Origin: an uncultured Oscillospiraceae bacterium
GTDB lineage: Bacteria; Bacillota; Clostridia; Oscillospirales; Acutalibacteraceae
NCBI GenBank assembly: GCA_900543395.1
Contig: UQQT01000063.1
Location: 1-7,532 of the forward strand
Direction: 5' to 3'
Length of the DNA stretch: 7,532 nucleotides
The notes beneath the pieces are model-generated. The model saw only the letters and a list, made by a program, of their open reading frames with translations. It had not been told where the DNA came from and did no database searches. Made by a program: the position numbers and the translations under genes. This document shows positions 1 through 6,478 of this stretch, piece after piece (position 1 is the first letter of the stretch; each line of letters opens with the position of its first letter).

Positions 1-25
1 TGTCTTCGTATAATTTGATTTCCAT
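1..25 (-). CDS. N-terminus of an unidentified protein, cut by the left edge
   Basis: On the minus strand a strong Shine-Dalgarno (GGAGG, plus-strand 38-42) is followed by two ATGs. The one at 33-31 is 4 bases away and would read MIAWKSNYTKT. The one at 25-23 is 12 bases away and would read MEIKLYED. Neither spacing is ideal, and the frames differ. I favour the second because MEIKLYED looks like an ordinary protein start, but eight residues cannot identify a family. The gene lies about 63-71 bases downstream of rlmD in the same direction with no terminator between, so it is probably the fourth gene of the leftward operon. Existence of a gene here is fairly likely; the exact start and function are unknown. 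Confidence 0.4.
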
Positions 26-37
26 GCTATCATTTTT

Positions 38-42
38 CCTCC
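38..42 (-). promoter_or_regulatory. Ribosome binding site of the left-edge partial gene
   Basis: The minus strand reads AAGGAGG just before ATGATAGCATGG, a near-perfect anti-16S match. It is the main evidence that a gene starts at the left edge. It does not settle which of the two ATGs, at 33 or 25, is used. Confidence 0.55.
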
Positions 43-96
43 TTCATATAGGTAATCCGGACATCTCTCCAACTGTTCTCACGAAGTCCCGGAAAT

Positions 97-1452
97 TCAT
101 ATCGCTCGAGACAGCAAACAAACCGTCTCCACATGCACAGTTCGCGGGAAGAGGTCTGCGGGGGTTGCTTCGACTGTCTCATATCCGAGAGAGTCGAACA
201 CGGCGCAGTCTCTTGCAAGCGTTGCATGATCGCACGAGACGTACACGATTCTGTCGGGATTCATTTTTACGACAGTTTCGATAAGCTCCCTCGAGCATCC
301 CTTTCTCGGCGGGTCGAGAATGACGACGTCGGGCTTCAGATTCTCCTTTTCAAGTGTTTTTGCGGCGGCGGCCGCGTCGGCGCATATAAACCGAGCGTTC
401 TTTATCCCGTTTATTTCGGCGTTCGTTTTAGCGTTTTCGACAGCCTCGGGGATAAGCTCCGCGCCTATCACTTCTTTAACCTTGTCCGCCATTGAAAGAC
501 CTATCGTGCCGGCTCCGCAGTATAAATCGAGCAGAATAGTATCGGGCGTGAGTCGCGCGTATTCGGCGGCTTTTTTATATAAAAGCTCCGCCATTGTTCT
601 GTTGACCTGATAGAATGCGAGCGGTGAAATTCTGATTTTGACAGAGCACAGGACGTCCTCGATATATTCGCGTCCCCATATACATTCGCATTTGCAGGAC
701 ATAATAACGTTCGTTCTGTCGGTGTTATAATCAACACAGATTCCGACGATATTGTTGTCCGACTTTAAAAGCTCTGTTATCAATTCGTCCTTTTTCGGGA
801 CTTTTTTTGCGTTGACTACAACCGTTACGACAATCTCGCCGGTCGCGAACGCTTTTCTTATATAAATGTGGCGTATGACTCCGCTGTGAGTGTTCTCGTC
901 GTAGACGGGAATCGAGTATTTAGTTATCCATGTTCTGAACGCGGAAGTAATATCCGAAAATTCCTCGGGCTGTAATTTGCAGTCGGGGCAGTCTGCGACT
1001 CTGTGGGAAAACGGCGCGAAAAATCCGATTTCCAGTCTGCCGTTATTCATTCCGACGGGATACTGCGCCTTGTTTCTGTATCTTGAACACGATTCGGCGG
1101 GAATTATCGGTTTTACCGTAACGTCAAGAGAGCCGATCCTTTTAAAAGAATCGGCGACATTTTGTTCCTTTACGCTACATTCGGACTCATACGAAATATG
1201 CCTGTAAGAACAGCCTCCGCACCTTGAATAAACGGGGCAGTCCGGCTCGATTCTGTCGGGCGAGGGGGTTATAATCTTCGTAAGCTTGCCGACGGCGTAG
1301 TTCTTTTTCGCTTTTATAATATGACATTCGATCTCGTCTCCGACTGCGGTCGAGGAGACGAAAACGGCCTGTCCGCCGTACCGACCGACTCCGCTTCCCT
1401 CATTCGTCAGAGCCGTTATCGTAAGACGTATATCCTGATTTTTATTGAGCAT
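97..1452 (-). CDS. rlmD: 23S rRNA (uracil-5-)-methyltransferase, RlmD/RumA (RlmCD) type
   Basis: SAM-dependent enzyme that makes 5-methyluridine in 23S rRNA. E. coli RlmD modifies U1939, while single enzymes of Gram-positives (RlmCD) can modify both U747 and U1939; sequence alone does not tell which applies here. The 451 residues show the family layout: an N-terminal TRAM RNA-binding domain (about 5-62), then iron-sulfur cysteines C72, C78 and C81 with a fourth at C155 or C158. The SAM-binding loop LDLYCGAGTIGLSMA is at 308-322. The catalytic motifs are DPPRKGCS (380-387), SCDHATLARD with nucleophile C407, and HVETV with the putative general base E442. Length is normal and all key residues are present. 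The ATG lies two bases after the galU stop (TAATTATG) with no recognisable Shine-Dalgarno, so translation is probably coupled to galU. The stop sits in ATATGA. Confidence 0.93.
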   Translation of the reverse strand: MLNKNQDIRLTITALTNEGSGVGRYGGQAVFVSSTAVGDEIECHIIKAKKNYAVGKLTKIITPSPDRIEPDCPVYSRCGGCSYRHISYESECSVKEQNVADSFKRIGSLDVTVKPIIPAESCSRYRNKAQYPVGMNNGRLEIGFFAPFSHRVADCPDCKLQPEEFSDITSAFRTWITKYSIPVYDENTHSGVIRHIYIRKAFATGEIVVTVVVNAKKVPKKDELITELLKSDNNIVGICVDYNTDRTNVIMSCKCECIWGREYIEDVLCSVKIRISPLAFYQVNRTMAELLYKKAAEYARLTPDTILLDLYCGAGTIGLSMADKVKEVIGAELIPEAVENAKTNAEINGIKNARFICADAAAAAKTLEKENLKPDVVILDPPRKGCSRELIETVVKMNPDRIVYVSCDHATLARDCAVFDSLGYETVEATPADLFPRTVHVETVCLLSRAI

Positions 1453-1454
1453 AA

Positions 1455-2333
1455 TTAAAACGTTTTAACAAGTTCTTTAAGATATTCTTTGAATTTTTCT
1501 CCGATTTCGGGGTGTTCAAGTGCGACCTCGCAGTTCGCCTGCATAATACCGAGCTTGTCGCCCATGTCGTACCGTCTGCCGATAAAATCGACTGCGGTAA
1601 GCCCCTTTTCACGCGCCATCACTGTCATCGAATCGGTATAAAGCACCTCGCCGAGAGTCGGACTGACAGGCGTTTTCTCTATGTATTCGAATATTTCGGG
1701 CGTGAGCAGATTTCTGCCGAGAATCGAATAATACGACAGAATCTCGTTTTCTTTCGGCTTTTCGATAATATTCGATACATTCATAACGTTGTCCTCAAGG
1801 GGCGTTACGTCAAGCGTACAGTATTTCATAACCTGCTCCTTCGGACATTTATGAACGCCGACGGTACATTTGCCGTATTTATTAAATGTGTCGATAAGCT
1901 GTTTCGTGACGGGGTACTCATTATTTATAATGATATCGTCTCCGTACAGCACCGCGAACGGGTCGGAGCCGACGAACGACTTTGCCGTATGAATGGCGTG
2001 AGCGAGTCCGCGCGTCTCCTTCTGACGTATATAATAAATATTCGCAAGGCTCGCGGGTTTTAATATGGATTCGTAAAGCTCCTCCTTGCCCTTTTTTCCT
2101 CTGAGATTCGCTTCAAGCTCGAACGAGTGGTCGAAATGATCCTCAATAACCTCTTTACCGCGGTTTGTAATTATAAGAATATCGGTGATTCCCGACTCCG
2201 CCGCCTCCTCGACGAGGTACTGAATCGCGGGCTTGTCGACGATATTGAGCATTTCCTTGGGAATTGATTTCGACGCGGGGAGAACGCGGGTTCCGAGTCC
2301 CGCGGCGGGAATGACTGCTTTTGTGACTTTCAT
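1455..2333 (-). CDS. galU: UTP-glucose-1-phosphate uridylyltransferase (GalU)
   Basis: Cytoplasmic enzyme joining UTP and glucose-1-phosphate to give UDP-glucose, a donor for cell-surface glycans, glycolipids and galactose metabolism. The 292-residue length is typical. Motifs seen: nucleotide-binding PAAGLGTR (9-16) continuing through LPASKSIPKEML with its Lys residues, GLAHA (109-113), the metal-binding GDD (131-133), EKP (191-193) and GRRYDMGDK (252-260). Some usually conserved spots differ: KYC (170-172) where KYG is usual, and TLGEVLYTD (226-234) where the family usually has GGE-x-QLTD. A shifted sugar or nucleotide preference cannot be excluded, but GalU remains the best call. The gene starts 18 bases after the zinc-ribbon gene stop, with a weak AGGG ribosome site 7 bases upstream of the ATG, and is followed 2 bases later by rlmD. 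Confidence 0.9.
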   Translation of the reverse strand: MKVTKAVIPAAGLGTRVLPASKSIPKEMLNIVDKPAIQYLVEEAAESGITDILIITNRGKEVIEDHFDHSFELEANLRGKKGKEELYESILKPASLANIYYIRQKETRGLAHAIHTAKSFVGSDPFAVLYGDDIIINNEYPVTKQLIDTFNKYGKCTVGVHKCPKEQVMKYCTLDVTPLEDNVMNVSNIIEKPKENEILSYYSILGRNLLTPEIFEYIEKTPVSPTLGEVLYTDSMTVMAREKGLTAVDFIGRRYDMGDKLGIMQANCEVALEHPEIGEKFKEYLKELVKTF

Positions 2334-2351
2334 TTTAATACCCTGTCTTTC

Positions 2352-3449
2352 TCAAAATCTCAAAATTACCGAAATAAAAGATTGTATCATAAACGGAAAC
2401 AAGACGTTCAGCGCGCTCGTTCCTCCGTTATGCCTTAAAACAAAGTGATACGTATTGTCGTCGACGGCGACCGTCCGCAGATTTTTAATGTCCCTGACCG
2501 CCTTGCGTTTATAGAAATCGTTGCCTTTTATACCCAATACGATTCCGAATCCGATATACAGCAGTATGCTTGAAGCGGTCGAAGCTAAAAAAACATCCGA
2601 AGTCGTGACCGCCATTCCCTTTTGCCTGAGTTCCTCGTCGGAAAGATTGCTTTCGTTTCCCTGCTGAATTTTTACGTAAATGTCGGCAAGCTCGACAGCC
2701 GCCTGTTCGTACGCCTGCCATTTATCGGGCGCATATTTCCGAAACGCAAGGTCGACTCCCTGCGAGAGTATGAACTGCAAAGCGATCAAAAGCACCGTAG
2801 CGATACAGCCGATCTTGACCATTTTTCTGTAAAAGAGCCAGTAAATCGAAAAAATCGCCGAGCTCCAGTTCCATTTATGCTTTTTACCGCCGTTCTGAAT
2901 TTCGAGAAACGACGCGATATATTTATCCGAATTCGTCTGAATGTACTCGCCCATCTCCGAAACGGGAATGTCCTCAACCTTAGCGTCGCCGAAAAGGGCT
3001 TTCGCAGAGTCGGCGTAAGGATTGTTATACGAATACGTTTTCTGTCCGCCCGCGGCAAACGGCGGATATCCGTTCTGATTAAAACGCGGGTCGTTCTGAT
3101 TATTTTGATTTCCGTAAGGATCGGTCTGCTGTTCGCTGCGGTTACCGCCGTGATTTACAAGGGGCATTTTGCACCGCGCGCAGTTCGTCTCGCCGACGGG
3201 GTTGGGAAGTCCGCACCTCGGACATATAAGCACCTCGGCATTTCTCTCGTTTGCGTTTTCATCTTCCTTATCAACCGCGGGAGCCTGCCAGACAAAGCCG
3301 TCTGCGTGCTTATCCTCGTTTGCACAGTGACCGAGCGAATTATAGCAATCGCGGTGGTGGGGCGTTCCGCATATCGGACAGACGACAACATCGTCGGATT
3401 CTTTGAATTTATTGTGACAGACAGGACATTCATATCCCGTATAGAACAT
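2352..3449 (-). CDS. RING-like/zinc-ribbon membrane protein with DUF2628-like C-terminal region
   Basis: A 365-residue protein of unknown function with a clear modular layout. Residues 8-42 form a prokaryotic RING-finger-like zinc module (C8, C11, C24, C27, H30/H31, C35, H41/C42). Residues 76-93 form a zinc ribbon (CPRC and CARC, C76, C79, C90, C93). A Pro/Asn/Gln-rich low-complexity linker spans about 105-146. From about 190 the segment HKWNWSSAIFSIYWLFYRKM resembles the DUF2628 signature found before membrane helices. Hydrophobic helices follow at about 213-231 and 290-307, with a further hydrophobic stretch at 347-363. There is no signal peptide, so the zinc modules probably face the cytoplasm. 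The start is supported by GGAGG (3458-3462) 8 bases before the ATG. It is first in the operon with galU and rlmD; the context suggests an envelope-related role but does not define it. Family assignment comes from recognised motifs, not a search. Confidence 0.75.
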   Translation of the reverse strand: MFYTGYECPVCHNKFKESDDVVVCPICGTPHHRDCYNSLGHCANEDKHADGFVWQAPAVDKEDENANERNAEVLICPRCGLPNPVGETNCARCKMPLVNHGGNRSEQQTDPYGNQNNQNDPRFNQNGYPPFAAGGQKTYSYNNPYADSAKALFGDAKVEDIPVSEMGEYIQTNSDKYIASFLEIQNGGKKHKWNWSSAIFSIYWLFYRKMVKIGCIATVLLIALQFILSQGVDLAFRKYAPDKWQAYEQAAVELADIYVKIQQGNESNLSDEELRQKGMAVTTSDVFLASTASSILLYIGFGIVLGIKGNDFYKRKAVRDIKNLRTVAVDDNTYHFVLRHNGGTSALNVLFPFMIQSFISVILRF

Positions 3450-3486
3450 TTTATTTCCCTCCGTTAATATACAATTAATCTATTTT

Positions 3487-3515
3487 ATTATATACCGATA
3501 TTATCCCGAATTCAA
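3487..3515 (-). promoter_or_regulatory. SigA-type promoter of the leftward zinc-ribbon/galU/rlmD operon
   Basis: On the minus strand TTGAAT (3515-3510) is followed after exactly 17 bases by a perfect TATAAT (3492-3487). Transcription would begin near 3480, leaving a leader of about 30 bases that contains the GGAGG ribosome site. No other promoter is apparent for galU or rlmD. Confidence 0.7.
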
Positions 3516-3531
3516 GTACGGATATTTTTAT

Positions 3532-3560
3532 TTGACAATATGATATGATTTTATTATAAT
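3532..3560 (+). promoter_or_regulatory. Consensus SigA promoter of prfB
   Basis: TTGACA (3532-3537) and TATAAT (3555-3560) are both perfect consensus hexamers separated by exactly 17 bases. The start site would be near 3567, giving a leader of about 35 bases. It is back to back with the leftward operon promoter; the two -35 elements are 16 bases apart. Confidence 0.88.
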
Positions 3561-3602
3561 ATAAAATGATTGACTATGATTTAAAATAAGAGAGGAATAT
3601 TT

Positions 3603-4733
3603 ATGCTGCAGTATGAAGAACTGAGATTAAGCCTTCTTAAATGCAAAGAGCCTATCGGCGAGCTTGCCGACGCGCTCGGTCTCGGTAAAATGAAAGAGGA
3701 AATCGCGGAGCTTGAGGAGAGAGCCGCTTCCGACGGATTCTGGAACGATCTCGAAAAATCACAGCAGATAGTTCAGAGAACGAGTATGCTTAAAAAGAAG
3801 GTTGAAGCTTACGAGGGACTCGTTAACGATTACGAGGACACGCTCGCGCTTATAGAAATGGCGGACGAGGAGGGCGACGACTCCATGACCGACGAGTGCG
3901 CCGAGAGCGTTCAGAGAGTAAAGGACGAGCTTGACAGACAGACTCTCGACACACTCCTTATCGGAGAATACGATTCAAAGAACGCAATTCTTACGTTCCA
4001 TGCGGGCGAGGGCGGAACCGAGGCGCAGGACTGGGCGATGATGCTTTTCAGAATGTATCACCGCTGGGGCGAGAGGCACGGCTTTAAGACCACGACTCTT
4101 GATTACCTCGACGGCGACGAGGCCGGAATCAAGTCCGCGACGATTTTAATAGAGGGCGATAACGCTTACGGATATTTAAAAAGCGAAATGGGCGTTCACC
4201 GTCTTGTCAGAATTTCGCCGTTCGACGCTTCGGGCAGGAGACATACGTCGTTCGCTTCGGTCGAGGTCATGCCCGAGATTGACGACACCATAGAGGTTGA
4301 GATCAAGCCCGAGGATATCAAGATGGACGTTTACCGCGCCAGCGGTGCCGGCGGACAGAAGGTTAACAAAACCTCGTCGGCGGTTCGTCTTACGCATATC
4401 CCGACGGGTATCGTCGTTTCGTGCCAGGTCGAGCGTTCGCAGTATCAGAATAAGGACGTCGCGATGAATATGCTTAAATCAAAGCTTATCGAAATCAAGG
4501 AGCGTGAGCACCTTGACAAAATCGACGACATCAAGGGCGAGCAGAGAGAAATCGCATGGGGAAGTCAGATTCGTTCGTACGTTTTCATGCCCTACACTCT
4601 TGCAAAGGATACGAGAACGGGATTTTCGAATTCGAATATCAACGCCGTTATGGACGGAGATATCGACGGATTTATCAATGCGTATCTGAAAATGCAGTCG
4701 CAGGAAAAATTAGCCGCAGAAAATAATCAATAA
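3603..4733 (+). CDS. prfB: Peptide chain release factor 2 (RF2), continuous reading frame
   Basis: Ribosome-acting class I release factor that recognises UGA and UAA stop codons and triggers hydrolysis of peptidyl-tRNA. The 376-residue protein has the N-terminal helical domain (about 1-100) and the stop-codon-reading tripeptide SPF at 205-207 (RF1 has PxT there). The catalytic GGQ is at 250-252 within RASGAGGQKVNKTSSAVR, the loop that enters the peptidyl-transferase centre; its Gln is normally methylated by PrmC. Length is normal. The ATG is set by AAGAGAGGA (3588-3596), 7 bases after AGG. The usual +1 programmed frameshift site (CUU-UGA near codon 25) is absent: the corresponding region reads LADALGLGKMKEE in one frame, so frameshift autoregulation is not possible here. 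Transcription is probably from the promoter at 3532-3560 and ends at the hairpin at 4825. Confidence 0.97.
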   Translation: MLQYEELRLSLLKCKEPIGELADALGLGKMKEEIAELEERAASDGFWNDLEKSQQIVQRTSMLKKKVEAYEGLVNDYEDTLALIEMADEEGDDSMTDECAESVQRVKDELDRQTLDTLLIGEYDSKNAILTFHAGEGGTEAQDWAMMLFRMYHRWGERHGFKTTTLDYLDGDEAGIKSATILIEGDNAYGYLKSEMGVHRLVRISPFDASGRRHTSFASVEVMPEIDDTIEVEIKPEDIKMDVYRASGAGGQKVNKTSSAVRLTHIPTGIVVSCQVERSQYQNKDVAMNMLKSKLIEIKEREHLDKIDDIKGEQREIAWGSQIRSYVFMPYTLAKDTRTGFSNSNINAVMDGDIDGFINAYLKMQSQEKLAAENNQ

Positions 4734-4824
4734 CACGACGGGGATGTTAAAACCGCCCGGATCGCAAAAAACTTTAAAAACTGTTTGTTTTTTTCCTATC
4801 CCCTATTAAGATATTAATAAAATC

Positions 4825-4870
4825 AAGCCTCCGCTTCATACCGAAACGGAGGCTTAATTTATATTTTTTA
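4825..4870. terminator. Shared bidirectional intrinsic terminator between prfB and the PHP gene
   Basis: AAGCCTCCG (4825-4833) pairs perfectly with CGGAGGCTT (4847-4855): nine base pairs around a 13-base loop. On the plus strand it is followed by a T-rich run (4858-4869) and stops prfB, whose stop codon is about 90 bases upstream. On the minus strand the same hairpin is followed by GATTTTATTAATAT, a weaker U-tract, and lies about 44 bases after the stop of the convergent PHP gene. The 4734-4824 stretch holds no gene. Confidence 0.82.
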
Positions 4871-4898
4871 TGCGTTTTTGATCATTTGTTTTATCAAA

Positions 4899-6353
4899 TC
4901 AAAACGGAGTGAAGAATCTGTCGAATACGTTATATCCGAGCGCGACCTTCTTAAACAGCCAGATAAACGGGTTGAATCTGAAGAATATCCAGTCGACGAC
5001 GGTTACGAGCTTTCTTAACTTTGTCGAAATATCGTTCGTTGCGGGAACCTCTACGCTCTCGAATTCCTCGCCCTCAACATTGAGAACGAACGGCTGAGAA
5101 TAGCAGATTCCGTTTTCGCCCGTAATGTAAAATCTTACGTAAAGATAAGGTTCATCAAGAAGCTCTGCCGAATGAAGGTCGAGCGTTGCGGTGCCGTCTA
5201 TTGCTTCTCTTAAAATAACGTTGCCGTTTGAAACGAACGTTATCGTGTCGCAGTTTACACCCGATACGGTGATGGTGTCGTTGTCCTGATCGACCTCGAC
5301 TCCCGTTACCATGGGGGTGTTGTTGAGCTTCCAAAGCTCCTCGTCATAAACCTTCTGCTCGTCAAATCCGGGCATTTCGGGCATGCCGTTAAGCTCAACG
5401 CCGTTCGAATAGTGCGAAACCGCAAAGCACGTGCCGTTTTCCATAGCGGTGCGGAGTGCGCCGGTCGTAAGCTCGGGAGCCATAACCATTGTGTACGCGT
5501 CGTTTATCGATCTGTCGTTATGAGAATCAGAGAAGCTGAACGCCCACGGTACAACGCCGTTGGGAATAGTTTTCTGAAGAATCTGGTCATAGAGAATTCT
5601 GTCGCAGCGGGTGTGTGCGTCGGTTGCGGAGTTGATGCCCATACCTACGCTCGAACCCGCGTTGTCAAGGAAAAGACGTGCAAACTTAGTCGGGTAATAG
5701 TCGTCTGTCTTCTGTCCGACATGGTCAGCCGAATCCTTATCGGTATAAACGTACTCGCCGACGTGCGAGAGCATGGATATACCGCCCGCCTTTTTAACGC
5801 CTGCGGAGGGAGTCTCATAGTCGCCGAAAACGCCCGCGAGTCCCTGACCGTAGTCGCTGTAATATCCGGTAAGGTGGCAGTCCGCAATGGGCGTTGCCAT
5901 ATTAAGTTCAATGCCCTGCGGAATGTCTATCATTCCGTTGTTATGGGTTCTTGTCCCGGAAGCCGCCGTGCCGGTGAGGTACGACTGATATTCGTCCGCC
6001 GTCAGCGGAACAATGGGAGCCATTTTCGTACGCTCTTTCTTGACAAAACGAATAAGCGGAACAAGCTCCGGAACGGTATCCCATCCCTTGTTTATCGTGC
6101 CGTGGTCTGTGACCGCAACCATGTCATAGTCGTAATCGTAGTGAGCCTGCACGACCTCCTTTATTGTCATGTAGCCGTCGGACGCGGTAGTCTGGCAGTG
6201 GGGCTGGAATTTGTACGAGCCCCATTCATCCCAGTTAACCTCGGCGTACGGGTCTGTGATAATGTAATTCTTCTCACCCTCGGCGGACACGCAGAAAACG
6301 AACATCTGCGTAAGCATGAGAGCTGTCAGAAGCACGGAAATAAATTTTTTCAT
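4899..6353 (-). CDS. Secreted PHP-domain metal-dependent hydrolase with altered HxH motif
   Basis: A 484-residue predicted exported protein. The chosen ATG (6353-6351) has AGGAGGT (6362-6368) upstream and starts MKKFISVLLTAL, a Sec signal peptide with likely cleavage after VSA (residue 24). Phe precedes C21, so this is not a lipobox. An upstream in-frame TTG overlaps the -35 and is not the start. The PHP domain spans about 45-315. By analogy with E. coli YcdX, metal ligands are H52, H84 (AVTDHG), E149 (GIEL), H160 (DCHLTGY), H197 (SHVGEY), D276 and H278 (SDSH). The first motif reads PHCQTTASDG, so Q54 replaces the second His of HxH. Residues about 345-426 look like a small beta-rich domain. 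A Phe/Trp-rich hydrophobic tail (about 447-484) may contact the membrane. PHP proteins are commonly phosphoesterases, but the substrate here is unknown. Confidence 0.82.
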   Translation of the reverse strand: MKKFISVLLTALMLTQMFVFCVSAEGEKNYIITDPYAEVNWDEWGSYKFQPHCQTTASDGYMTIKEVVQAHYDYDYDMVAVTDHGTINKGWDTVPELVPLIRFVKKERTKMAPIVPLTADEYQSYLTGTAASGTRTHNNGMIDIPQGIELNMATPIADCHLTGYYSDYGQGLAGVFGDYETPSAGVKKAGGISMLSHVGEYVYTDKDSADHVGQKTDDYYPTKFARLFLDNAGSSVGMGINSATDAHTRCDRILYDQILQKTIPNGVVPWAFSFSDSHNDRSINDAYTMVMAPELTTGALRTAMENGTCFAVSHYSNGVELNGMPEMPGFDEQKVYDEELWKLNNTPMVTGVEVDQDNDTITVSGVNCDTITFVSNGNVILREAIDGTATLDLHSAELLDEPYLYVRFYITGENGICYSQPFVLNVEGEEFESVEVPATNDISTKLRKLVTVVDWIFFRFNPFIWLFKKVALGYNVFDRFFTPF

Positions 6354-6390
6354 GCCGATATACCTCCTGTAAAACGCTTGTATATATAAT

Positions 6391-6419
6391 ACTATACATA
6401 TAATCGAGCAAAAGGTCAA
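6391..6419 (-). promoter_or_regulatory. SigA-type promoter of the PHP-domain gene
   Basis: The minus strand has TTGACC (6419-6414), 17 bases, then TATAGT (6396-6391), each five of six to consensus. Initiation near 6384 would leave a leader of about 30 bases containing AGGAGGT. This gives the PHP gene its own transcript, independent of the peptidase gene upstream. Confidence 0.75.
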
Positions 6420-6431
6420 GTATTTTGTGGC

Positions 6432-6449
6432 AATTGTTAAAAAACAATT
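6432..6449. other. AT-rich inverted repeat between the peptidase and PHP genes
   Basis: AATTGTT (6432-6438) and AACAATT (6443-6449) form a perfect 7-bp inverted repeat around AAAA. It lies about 30 bases after the peptidase stop and 12 bases upstream of the PHP -35 element. It lacks GC pairs and a proper U-tract after it in the minus direction, so it is a poor intrinsic terminator. It could be an operator for the PHP promoter or a 3'-end structure. Confidence 0.35.
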
Positions 6450-6478
6450 TGTCTTGAAGCGAATATCGACAGAATTGA

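Noticed and set aside
44..100. 18-codon minus-strand frame whose ATG overlaps the rlmD stop (ATGA)
   Set aside because: The overlap is suggestive of coupling, but there is no ribosome site, the peptide MNFRDFVRTVGEMSGLPI matches nothing I know, and rlmD already ends at its normal place.
2622..3467. Plus-strand open frame (281 codons) opposite the zinc-ribbon gene
   Set aside because: Antisense to a gene with promoter, ribosome site and recognisable zinc motifs; the translation is low in domain-like features and it runs across the opposing start region.
5412..6389. Long plus-strand open frame (325 codons) opposite the PHP gene
   Set aside because: It is antisense to a clear signal-peptide/PHP gene, is rich in Arg, Val and Cys without any family motif, and has no ribosome site. 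It reflects codon bias of the true strand.
6354..6419. Upstream extension of the PHP gene to 6419
   Set aside because: The extension would start at a TTG inside the -35 element, lacks a ribosome site, and would bury the clear signal peptide that starts at 6353.
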